Positions 10,483 to 19,956 of a stretch of 26,809 nucleotides of DNA are shown here, piece by piece. The stretch is from positions 2,815 to 29,623 of the forward strand of contig CAUDNR010000259.1 in NCBI GenBank assembly GCA_958430865.1. Direction: 5' to 3'. This DNA is from Entrophospora sp. SA101 (lineage: Eukaryota; Glomeromycota; Glomeromycetes; Entrophosporales; Entrophosporaceae). The notes under the pieces were generated by a model. That model saw only the letters and a list, made by a program, of their open reading frames with translations. It made no database searches and was not told the DNA's origin. The first letter of the stretch is position 1. Each line of letters begins with the position of its first letter. The position numbers and the translations under genes are program-made.

Positions 10483-11464
10483 GGGATTTTAAGATATTGC
10501 GGGAAAATTGATACTATGGAATTGAAATTCCCGACTTGTCTATTTTTCTTGTCAATCTAGAGTTAAGTAATAAATAGCCCACAACTTAGGTAATATCCAG
10601 ATCAACAATGAATATTTATGGTGCAGTTAAAATTACTATATAAACTTCGGGATAATTATTATTTCTGAATGTTAATTTATTTATTTTTAAACTGTGTAAT
10701 TCATAAACAATTTAGATGCGGAAAATAAAATGAGCCTAACTCCGAAACTATAATTTGAATTAATAACGAACGCACTTTGTATCAATAAAAAATTCGTCAC
10801 AAGAATTAGAAACCATACCATTTTACTTGAGATATTTTTCGTTAAAAAATAATAGTTATAGTAATTACTTAAATGCTTTTTTTGGAGTTAGTATATATTA
10901 AATTAGGTTTGTTTCTATTTTCAGCCAATTATACCAATGCATACTAATTACATAATAGTAACCGCAAACAGTCTTATGACATGTCGGAAAATTCTATTGT
11001 ATGCAAAATGTCAGCGCCTCATCATCATATTTAATATATTCGCATTAATACTAATTGGGGAAGTCACCAGTTTTAAATATCAAGTGCCACATACACATTT
11101 ATCGTGCAAGCTTTTTTAACCAATCATCTTTTGAGTTCTCATTTCTATAGACAAGCCAAAGACCCAAGTTTTTATTTCTATAGTTTACGTAAAATTTTGT
11201 ATAATTATTGAGGCTCAATTAAAAATTCTGACCCTTTTTTATTTACTTTCAATCATTGTGATTGGCCATTGTAATTGCGTGATAAGATTTTCTTTTCAGA
11301 AGTGCGATTTTAAACTTTAATTAAATTCATTAATAAATTTAATCATACTTTATCATTAAACTTCAATATATTTTTTATAATGAGCCATATTTTTAAAGAA
11401 AAAAAACAAACTTACAAAATTAAGAGAAAACTTCTAGTGGTTTGCTTTGTGAAAAAAAATAATA
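10483..11464. other. AT-rich intergenic DNA
   Basis: No gene supported. A 60-codon open stretch at 10937-11119 has a hydrophobic middle but no recognisable feature. Confidence 0.45.
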
Positions 11465-12443
11465 TGGAATTGATACTGAGATTGATGGATTAAATGAAAA
11501 TATAAATGAATGCGTATGTACCTTTAAAATTGAATGATATAGAAAGATAATAGATCAATTAAATGATGAGATTCGTTGTTAGGATGATAGTGAAGATGAG
11601 AACTTGAAAGAACAAACAAGTGATAAATGTTACATTAAAATTAAGAATAAAGAAAATTTAAAAGAATAACATGATATGATAAATATTGTTCTAAATGGAT
11701 CATTCACCAAAGCTGCAACAGATGCTTCAAAATTAGAAAAATGGTTTGGTCTATCAGCATCACATCTAAGGAAATCAGCCTTGATAATGATAGTATTTGA
11801 TATGGCGATAATGTTGGAGATGATAATGCTGAAGATATCGAGAATGTTAAAGATGTTGAATTAAATCAAAATCCTATATAACAAAAGTTAAAAAAGAGCA
11901 ATTTTGAATCTTTAAAAAAGTTAAACAATAATGGAAAGGAAATTTTTTCTTGATGAACCAACATTGTATACAGAAAGAAAGAATGGGAAACTTGGATCAC
12001 TTCCAGAATTATGTAGAGGATAACCATTCGAATTATTGGTGATGAAGATATTGCAGAAAAGTGCAAAACCTCATAACAGCAAGATTTCACCCATGAAGTT
12101 TATCTTCTTTCAGAGGTTGGAGCTGCAAAATCTTCAATAGCTCAAAACACACTATCAAGATGTTTATTTTATGGGCATGAAAGGAAAGGTGTTGTAGATT
12201 ACAGAAAAGTATCTATGATGGATGCGAATTCTTATACTGCACGATAAACTGAGATCATATTGGACGTAACAGCTTTAGAGATTAAATGGAAAACCAAAAT
12301 TGTTTTATTCTATGAAATATATTTGAAAAAAAATAATGATAGTCATTTAAATGAGTCTCACGATTATTTTTTACATAATATTAATAATAATAACAATAAC
12401 AACATTAATGGGATAAGCAATAATAATGAACTGTTTAATTCTT

Positions 12444-12461
12444 AGCCAGCTTTAGCTGGCT
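12444..12461. repeat. Perfect 18-bp hairpin
   Basis: AGCCAGCT and AGCTGGCT are exact complements separated by TT. It directly overlaps the stop codon of the Asn-rich end of the decayed gene and is GC-rich against its surroundings. A transposon end or a termination-associated hairpin are both possible. Confidence 0.5.
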
Positions 12462-12705
12462 GGATGTGATCTTTTTCGTCAGCTGAAATCACTAATTGCA
12501 GTCCTCTTAAAAACACAGAGGTATGTTTTAATGATATTTTCATCAATAATGGAACGAGACCATTTAAAAAAGTCACTTGATGAATACTTAAAGTCACCAC
12601 CGAAAAAACGAAGAATTTCATAAAAGAATATTTAATTTGGAAATTTGGATTATGTGTAATGTTTATTAATGACAGTGAAATTTTCCGAGCACACATCACA
12701 TTTCC

Positions 12706-12733
12706 TTATTATTATTATTATTATTATTATTAT
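12706..12733. repeat. (TTA)n microsatellite
   Basis: About nine TTA units in a row, which read as a Tyr run in one frame of the surrounding decayed gene. Confidence 0.9.
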
Positions 12734-13343
12734 GCGTAAGCACAACTTTAGTTCCTTTAGAAAAACTTTTTTCAGATCCAAGGAATCACATAAAAAGTAA
12801 CATTCTAACAAAATATTTTAAAACTCGAGACTTAGGAATAAAATAAAAGGTGCTATTTTTTCACTTTGTTTTTTTTGTTCAATGATGACTTTTATGTAAA
12901 AGAAAAATCATTGATACTTCTTTGAAAATATAAAATTGAATAATATACGAAAAGAAATATCCATCACATTCATTGTATCACCAAAGAAGAGACTAAAAAA
13001 AAAGATGCAAATAGAATATTTGTAATAAGGCTTTCAGGTAAAAGTAAGTTGGAACCCCAAATTAATGCTGAAATAAAAAAAGTTTGGATCAGAAACCTCT
13101 CACTCAATCCAGCAATTAATCAAAGCTATTGGAAAACAACAGCAATGGGATCACATAGTATTTGTATGAGAAAATCAAAAGAATTTGAAGGTAAGAGAGA
13201 AAACCTCGATAGTGGTAAATTTCACAGTTCACTTTCCTTTAAAGAACATGAATGGTCCACTGCAAAAAGGAATTAACAAGTTGAAAAATGCACCTAATCC
13301 ACACTTGGACAAATTATTCCAATTATCTTATATGGATAATTAA

Positions 13344-14055
13344 AAGTGAGAACGAAAATAAAATACAAGTTAGACAGACGTACAATTTTTTTAATATAAA
13401 AAAAGTACAAATTACTATATAAGGTTTTTATCATATGAATGAACATTTTGTAATCAATCAAATTAATTAATTATTGTGCAAAGTCTGAACTTTCTCTAAT
13501 AGACCAGGTGAATGGATGGATAGTTATAACCTTTCTATACCGGATGCTTTTATTTTGTAGATAATCTATTTCTGTTACAATCAAAAAGTTAGGCAGCGAA
13601 AACATACCATGTGCATAATCATTAAATAAACAATTTCGAGGGTGTTACCATGTTATTTTATTATTGATTGCGATTAAAAATGGTAAACTCGTGCAACTTT
13701 ATGGTTTAATGTTAATTATTACATGGTAAAAAAATCGTTTAGAGAAAGGTCTTGGCTTCAAAATTACGATGTTTTTTCCATTTTTGGAGGAATTAATTTA
13801 AGGTTCAACATTAATATTAAATGATTTGCAAATGATTGTCAACTATGCTAAATTTTGTCAACTATGCTAAATTTTAAAGAAATTACGTTTTTCGACCTTG
13901 ATTGATGTAAAAATTACATCATAAAAATAAAAAATAACATGACATTTATTACAAATTGGTTTTTTTACCATCTAAAGAAAAACATATAAATAAACAATTT
14001 ACTTTATTATTTGTCGGAGAAAAATTATTGTAATAATAAAAAATTATAAAAAAAA
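13344..14055. other. Spacer upstream of the dehydrogenase gene
   Basis: No gene seen. An 18-bp direct repeat, TCAACTATGCTAAATTTT, occurs at 13839-13856 and 13858-13875. A dyad lies at 13903-13921. The last 100 bases before the start codon are A-rich and probably 5' untranslated. Confidence 0.45.
13903..13921. promoter_or_regulatory. Dyad TGATGTAA-AAA-TTACATCA
   Basis: Exact 8-bp arms around a 3-bp centre, about 135 bp upstream of the dehydrogenase start codon. The position and symmetry fit a dimeric transcription-factor site, but no factor can be assigned and chance is not excluded in AT-rich DNA. Confidence 0.25.
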
Positions 14056-15356
14056 ATGAATGTACTTCCACCAATAACTATCCCAACTTTTATTCAACCC
14101 ATTGTTGAATCAGCGGTTGCTTGGTTTACAATAACATTTATTGCGATCCCAGCTTCTGTTTTCTTTGTGATTTGGGATTGTCCAAAATCTATTTGGCGAT
14201 TTTTCTTTAATGATTATCCTAAAGTTATTCTTATTACTGGTGCAAAGTAAGAATAATAAAAAATAAGCGACTATTTTTTAATATTAACGTTGCATTTTTA
14301 TTAATTGGTAATTTATTTATTTTTTTCCGATAAAAAATGATTAATAGTTCTGGTATAGGAGCAGAACTCGTGCTCGCTTATGCGAGAAAAAACATTACTA
14401 TTGGACTTATTGCTCGCGATAAAGGTTTATAATTATATAATTATATATATATATAATATATATTCTAAATAATTGAATTTATTCTTGCTTCTATATAACT
14501 CTAGACCGTTTGGATGCTGTGTCAAAAGCTTGCCATAAACAAGGTGCTACTACTCGAATTATACAATGTGATATTACCAATATGGAAGATTTAAGTAGAT
14601 GTATTGATAAATTCGATAATGAAAATCCAATTGAATTGTTAATTGCTAATGCAGGTATACGAGTAACCTTTTTTTTTTTTAATAAAAAAAAAAAATTCTT
14701 TGATTAAATCAATTTTTAATATATAATAATATTTTGATAGCTCAATCTGGCGCAACTATTGATCAAGTGGAGGATTCATGGAAACGAGCTCTTGAGGTGA
14801 ACATTACGGGTACATTGGCAACAGTTGTCTTAGTTTATAAAAAAATGCGCGAGAGAAAAAAGGGACAAATTGCAAGTAAGATATTTATTCATAATAATAA
14901 AAATACTTTATTTACAAAAGTTCGTTCAAAAAAATTTTTTTTTATAAAGTTACCGCATCGCTTGCCGGACATTTTTCCGTGCCACAAATGATCTTTTACA
15001 ATGCGACCAAAGCATCGTTGATTTCCTTCGCACGCGATCTTCGTTATTTGGCAGCACAGCATAATGTAAAAGTTAGTGTTATCTGCCCGGGATTTATTGA
15101 TACACGATTGACCAATGAACCAGGACAACCAATAACTCCCGTTCCGAAAATTTTCAAAGCATCGCCTGGTTCATTGGCTAAAATCATTCAATGGCAATTG
15201 TTAGAAAATCATGCTGAAATTACTTGGCCTTTCTTTGAATATTTACCAACTTATGCAACTTATATTTTGCCACCAAGAATTTTGGAAGTGGCTACTTACA
15301 TGGCTGGTAAATTCAATGGTTTTGTTACTGGTAGTGGTGATATTGCTTGGACTTAA
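14056..15356 (+). CDS. Membrane-anchored short-chain dehydrogenase/reductase
   Basis: Five exons (14056-14246, 14348-14424, 14505-14654, 14741-14875, 14950-15356) join in phase to 319 residues. Introns are 101, 80, 86 and 74 nt. The fold is a classical SDR: an NAD(P)-dependent Rossmann oxidoreductase. Visible signatures are the glycine-rich TGANSGIG (61-68, formed across intron 1), catalytic Asn160 in EVNITGT, Ser188 in TASLAG, Tyr201 and Lys205 in YNATK, and the following VICPGFIDT. The Ser-Tyr spacing of 13 is canonical. Residues about 19-41 form one membrane segment ahead of the Rossmann domain, so it is probably anchored in the ER or another endomembrane. The usual NAG motif is NAA here. 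AATAAA lies at 15375, just after the stop. The family includes enzymes acting on lipids, sterols and retinoid-like substrates. The substrate cannot be read from sequence. Confidence 0.93.
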
Positions 15357-15789
15357 AAAATAAAATTTTGGAAAAATAAATACATCAATGACTTGTAAAT
15401 TTTTCTTATAATGTAAAAATATTAAATAATATGTATCGTCAAATATATGTAGTTACTTGAAAGCATAATTAAACGTAACCACTTCATCTAAAGAACCAAT
15501 TCAATTCAAATAACATACTATCTGTACAAATTTATGCAATTCTAATAATGTTATCAATGAATTCAAATTCTTATCAAGCGTTTTATAAAAAAATTTTTGG
15601 ATATAATTCTTGTGACTCCTATAACTAAATTTCAATGTCATACACATGTATTGTCATCAACGTTCACGAAATTATGGAAAATTATCGTCATTAATTTATT
15701 GAGAATCGTTGGTAAGTTTGATAATTAATTTTCTATACGAATCTGGCACACCCTTCGCAGGATTTAGGTTTTTCGCTCATACCTTCAAT
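15357..15789. other. 3' flank of the dehydrogenase gene
   Basis: A polyadenylation-like AATAAA occurs at 15375-15380. The rest, up to the decayed minus-strand gene, holds no supported feature. Confidence 0.45.
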
Positions 15790-16600
15790 GATTTTCCACA
15801 AAATCAATTGGCTTTAATAATGCGTTTAGAATAACGAAATACTTTTCCAAGTTTTAATTGGCATTAATACGCATAGCCTTCAAACAGTCAAAGCAAATTG
15901 CAGTATTATTCTTTAATAGTTTCAGCTTATAATAGGGAAATTTCTTCCGGATGATGATGTATACAGCAGTATATAAATATTAAATCTTTCTTTTGATGCT
16001 AATTCTTTGAGAGAAGCGCAAACACGTATTGCCCATGCGGTAATAGTTGAGTCACATATACCAAGGGATATACAGAATCGTTCTTGATATTAGAAACATA
16101 ATACCTCTGAACTTTCTCGAGAATACCATTACGTTTTTGAGATATAATTATCAATTTTCAGTTGAATAAGCATTCTTGCATTTTTTGAAATCATGCCTTC
16201 TTTTTTTCAAGCTCATGTGTCAGGAACAAATAAATAAAACACAGAGAAGAAATATATAATAAAAACGTGTGCATGAAAAACAATCTTGTAAAAAAAAATT
16301 CCTACGCTATTGAATGAATTTGTAAGGCAGACTTTTTTAAATACAAGAAGTCAAACTACAGCTCACACAATATCTCTTCATAGCATTATCACTAATCATA
16401 GTTGACTTTTCCAAATCACCGCATAAAGTCCCAATTTCTCTGTTAGCAGCAGCAAAAAATCTAACACGACAAGTAATTTCAAAATTCCTTCTGATTCATT
16501 GAAAAGAAGACACTTGTTCATATAGCTCTATGCTCAAGTCTTCACATTTATCACATTTATTAATAAAGCCTTCAAATATTTGAACTTTCCATTGAAATTT
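15790..16600 (-). pseudogene. Decayed minus-strand gene, family unknown
   Basis: Reading downward from about 16595, protein-like blocks follow one another in changing frames: WKVQIFEGFINKCDKCEDLS (with a CxxC pair) and IELYEQVSSF, a TGA at 16498-16496, then RNFEITCRVRFFAAANREIG and TLCGDLEKSTMISDNAMKRY up to a TAA near 16338. Then come THELEKKEGMISKNARMLI (about 16205-16150), NGILEKVQRYYVSNIKNDS and VYPLVYVTQLLPHGQYVFAL (about 16128-16010). Last is LKLLKNNTAICFDCLKAMRI with NLEKYFVILNALLKPIDFVE (about 15930-15795). The order and style suggest one original protein of at least 250 residues, broken by several stops and shifts. I recognise no named domain. Confidence 0.5.
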
Positions 16601-17009
16601 GGCTCGCTATATACTATCGTGGATTCGTAAGGCGTTCAAAGTAATTAACAACAAAATCAATATTCCACTATATCATATTATTGTCAATTTGTTATATATC
16701 ACTTTGAATTTTTTATTTACCATATGCAATTTCTTTGAAAATAATCAGAATAATTTTCCTATTATTATTTTACCTTTAGGAGTAACAATATATCAATCAT
16801 CATCCCGAGAGTTAGTATTTATAATATTGCAGTCTTTGGTTTTTTTCAATGATAACCCTGATTTCTGTCGTGTTAGAGAGTACACTCATCTAAAAATTAG
16901 TCAAATGAAATTCAGATGAAACAAGGTGACAAAAGTACAAAGGATAAAAATTGGCCATGTCTTTTTTGCATCGGTAAAAAAATTAAAATCTTTATTAAGG
17001 ATAAAATTA

Positions 17010-17017
17010 ATCGCAAC
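17010..17017 (+). repeat. Left target-site duplication of the hAT element
   Basis: ATCGCAAC immediately precedes the left terminal repeat. The right copy, ATCACAAC (17914-17921), differs by one G-to-A change at a CpG. Eight-base duplications are the hallmark of hAT insertion. Confidence 0.85.
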
Positions 17018-17735
17018 TAGAGATTGGACCCGTCTAAAAAAACTTCACCCGGGTGACCCGCGGGTTTACCCGACGGGTCAACCGGGTAGTGAATAGATCT
17101 TTCTGTATACAGGATATTCCTTGCATTAAATGATAAAAAAATAATTTTATTTTTTTTATTAATTCCAAACTTTACAATATAAACTAAATTCCCTGCATCA
17201 GAAAAAAGACATTCACATTGAACAGAAGTGGCGGGTATTGATAAATATTTGCGTGCAATTCTACTAAGAATAGGAAAAGAATTTCGATTGTTATTCCACC
17301 ATTGATAAACATCAATTCCTTCAGGTTGTGTTGGAGTTATCATTTCATTTAAATAATTATCTATTTCAATCTCATGGTTCACTTTTCTTTGGCTATGACA
17401 AAATACTTTTTTCATAAAGGAAAGTGTGGATGAAGAAGGGATTCCTTCTAAAAAATCATCATTTACAACTTTGATTTGCCAAGTATTGAATTCAGTACAT
17501 AGTTTTTTGATTGCTTGTTCTCTTGTTTCATTTGACCATACTTTCATTAATTTCAATTTTGGGTCTAATAAAGTAGCCATTAGTCCAATCTTTTCTGAAT
17601 CACTCCAATAATTCCAGAGTAAGTTATAAATGATTCCCTTAACTTTGGAAATTATTTGTTGAGAAGATTGAGCTTTTAATTGTTTTATGTTTCTTGAGTC
17701 ATCTCCAGAGCTCTCATCATCAGATGAAATTTCAT
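17018..17735 (-). pseudogene. hAT transposase C-terminal fragment (dimerisation region)
   Basis: The frame begins at an intron acceptor (TTTTAG|ATGAAATTTC, near 17736) whose upstream exon is missing. It reads through an acidic Ser-rich linker, WSDSEKIGLMATLLDPKLK (the hAT LLDPRxK-like region), and then YQWWNNNRNSFPILSRIARK and YLSIPATSVQCECLFSDAGN, the C-terminal hAT dimerisation motif. After SDAGNL the frame enters low-complexity DNA and runs into the terminal repeat. A GTTTAT donor there may begin a last intron. Start codon, BED zinc finger and the first catalytic acids are absent, so it cannot be an active transposase. Confidence 0.88.
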
Positions 17736-17913
17736 CTAAAATATGAAAAAGGTAAAAATTAATTTTTTTTAAAAAACAAAATATTTCTAACAATATTGTT
17801 GATCAAAAAAAATTGAATTATAAATCAGACGTCCTATTGTGTTACATTCATTTTTCTCCACCCGGGTGGTAATTTTCATTACCCGGTTGGACCCAACTCG
17901 GGTTCAATCTCTA
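17018..17913 (-). mobile_element. Internally deleted hAT DNA transposon
   Basis: The 896-bp element is bounded by TAGAGATTGGACCCG (17018-17032) and the complement TAGAGATTGAACCCG (17899-17913), one mismatch in 15. It is flanked by an 8-bp target duplication. Both ends carry subterminal CCCGG/CGGGT repeats (17048-17095 and 17862-17902). The interior keeps only the 3' part of a transposase gene in minus orientation. Loss of the DNA-binding BED finger and most of the catalytic core leaves it non-autonomous. Hence a deletion derivative of a full-length element that should exist elsewhere in the genome. Confidence 0.9.
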
Positions 17914-17921
17914 ATCACAAC

Positions 17922-19599
17922 TAATAAAGCACAAAATCAAATAAAGAAGTTAGTTGTTCATGTGAGAAGAAATTTAGCATTACCAGACAATATAAGATCT
18001 TAATGATGGTGAATTCTTTTGGGATTGTCTTTATCAATCATTCAAAGCCAATAAAAAGGTTATAGTGGGAAAAAAGGATTCTTTCGATAATATTTTCTTA
18101 TTTTAGAACAATGCTTTTTCGCTGGAAATATTAACAAGAGTTGCACGAAAGATGTTAATTGAAAGTGGAAGGGAAAATTGACAATTACGTGAAAATATAT
18201 TATTTATATAATAATAACATAACATATTTTTCCGTATCATTTTTTTATAATTTTTTTCGTATTCGTGTCATATGAAATTCAAGTTTCCTGATTTGTTAAC
18301 AACTGACCTTTGTAGATATTAATATATTTCGGGCCCTGATTTATTTATAATCTACAGTTTGTCACACAAGAATCAGCTAATACACGTTCGATTACACAAA
18401 AACGCCCATTGTTAATATTTAAATGTTAAATAAGTACGACAAAATAATATAATAATATAATAAATAACAATGATAATGTTTACTATTGTAAACATTAGCA
18501 TGAAAATTATTCATTGGGATAAAAAATCGTGGCGCGAAACAATGTTTCATGTATGATGGATGCATGCCTCATGATTGTACATTGGCAAACCATGTGATAA
18601 CGTGAATATCTGGGAACATCCATTAAATTTTAGATATTTTCATTATTGTTCTGTATCTTCTAATACAAGGTTCTATACCTTGTAATTCTAAAATATTAAT
18701 AATTTTCTGCAATATTCTTTAAAGCATAGTTAGTAAACTTATTTTGTCATGTAAGTGGAACTTCTACAATATTTACGATTTATTTTATATTACATACATA
18801 TCTTATTGGATCATAAATGTAAAGAACACATTATTTGTAAAAAATAATAATCACCTAAAATATTTAATTTACGCTTTGCCCAAAATTAATTTAAGTCCCA
18901 CCCTATAGAGAAGTTAATAAATTAATTGTTGTCCACAATTAATCGATTTATCCTGACCCGAATCCGAAGTCGATTATAAATATTTTAAAAGTATTTTATT
19001 TCTCTATTTAATATTTAGGTACTTGCAGACATGATTCATCTTGGTTCGAATATTTAAGATGCAGCAGAGGTACTTGCGCACGTATTCATATTTATTTCCT
19101 GCGGGGATATTTTCGGAAGTCACCTATCAAAATTTTATAGTTGAGGATTATAGATCTATTTTGATTTATTTACTATTTGTCATACCGATGGTAGAGTCAA
19201 AGTTATTGGAACTTGTGTGTATATATATATATATATATATATACGTATATATTTACATGCGTCATCAATCACAAGCATTTAATATTAAATTATTTGCCGG
19301 CGACTGCACAAGTCGAATTTGTTATATTTATAGAAATAAACACAATAAATATTTTGCTATTCAAACATTCCCGAGGCGTAATTAACTTAGCCGTTAGTGA
19401 GGCATTCTTCGCGAGTAATAGTAATAATAATAATTATAAATTTCACGATTTACTATTCAGATAACTTTGCAAATTCGATTCAAAAGGTTGTTGATCAATC
19501 TTATAGATATATAATATGTGTGTATGTTGGCTTATATGTATATGAAAAAGAAGAATAAAATCAAGAAATATAATGGCACTAATGAATATGAAAAAACAA
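17922..19599. other. Intergenic DNA with microsatellite
   Basis: No gene supported. A (TA)n tract at 19219-19243 generates the Tyr/Ile-rich open frames seen over 19041-19464. A degenerate CG-containing patch (TCCTGACCCGAATCCGAAG) lies at about 18950-18968 and may be another worn element end. Confidence 0.45.
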
Positions 19600-19937
19600 T
19601 TGATTTTTTTAAAATAAGTTGTGGATAAATTTTCAGAATTACGTAGTCTTTCCAAGACATGTTTTTGATGGTCATTCTTCTTGGAAAATTCATTCAAAGA
19701 TAATCTTCAAAGCATCTGAATAAGCATCAGTTGATTTAAAAACATACGGAGCAATCTTTTCTTTTTTAAAATGCTTAGTATCAGTGTCTGATGCAAATAT
19801 ATTGGTAATACAATAAATTTTGGTCCCTGAAATATCTTTTACTATTACTATAAATAAAATGTTGAAAATCTCACATTGTCGCACAGACGCTGAATTTTTT
19901 TTAAAACACCACTTCTTTCTACATTAATATCACTCAT
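19600..19937 (-). pseudogene. Divergent coding-like remnant upstream of the kinase
   Basis: From ATG at 19937 the minus strand reads MSDINVERSGVLKKIQRLCD up to a donor-like AAT|GTGAGA. Further on, FASDTDTKHFKKEKIAPYVF and KSTDAYSDALKII are followed by a frame change into LNEFSKKNDHQKHVLERLRN. The composition is protein-like throughout. However, no GT-AG choice I tried joins the first and second blocks in phase, and the second junction is a plain frameshift. Either a broken gene or a gene with an unusual splice. Its start codon lies only 19 bases from the kinase start codon on the other strand. No family recognised. Confidence 0.35.
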
Positions 19938-19956
19938 TCTTTATCACTTTCAAATT

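Larger units (their letters stand above)
11465..13343 (+). pseudogene. Decayed multi-frame gene, family unknown
   Basis: Protein-like sequence continues for nearly 1.9 kb but is cut by stops and frameshifts. In order: an acidic stretch (GIDTEIDGLNENINEC) from about 11467; SFTKAATDASKLEKWFGLSA near 11700; EPTLYTERKNGKLGSLPE near 11955; then, after a frameshift near 12020, GDEDIAEK, VYLLSEVGAAKSSIAQNTL and GHERKGVVDYRKVSMMDAN, with two in-frame stops, running into an Asn-rich end at 12445. A further block (FIKEYLIWKFGLCVMFIN, about 12615) is followed by SGKSKLEPQINAEIKKVW and SYWKTTAMGSHSICMRKSKE at 13035-13200. After a frameshift in an A run near 13267, the last segment is NAPNPHLDKLFQLSYMDN, ending in TAA at 13343. 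The whole may be one gene or two neighbours. The decay and position among transposon scraps suggest a multicopy or element-borne family. I cannot name it. Confidence 0.6.

Noticed and set aside
12442..12699. Minus-strand 85-codon open frame
   Set aside because: The plus strand of the same stretch fits the run of decayed gene blocks better. The minus frame has no recognisable feature.
14889..15128. Minus-strand open frame inside the dehydrogenase gene
   Set aside because: Antisense shadow of SDR exon 5 and intron 4.
16599..16919. Plus-strand 106-codon hydrophobic open frame
   Set aside because: It starts at TTG and is only an AT-rich hydrophobic frame with no domain or splice support. The adjoining minus strand below 16600 carries the more protein-like blocks.
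17426..17611. Plus-strand 61-codon open frame
   Set aside because: Antisense shadow of the hAT transposase remnant.
17899..17913. GGTTCAATC-like string as a tRNA T-arm
   Set aside because: It is part of the hAT terminal repeat. No matching acceptor stem or D-arm is nearby, and no tRNA gene was seen in the window.
19041..19464. Two overlapping plus-strand open frames with YIYIYIY
   Set aside because: Both are carried through a (TA)n microsatellite and have no domain or splice support.
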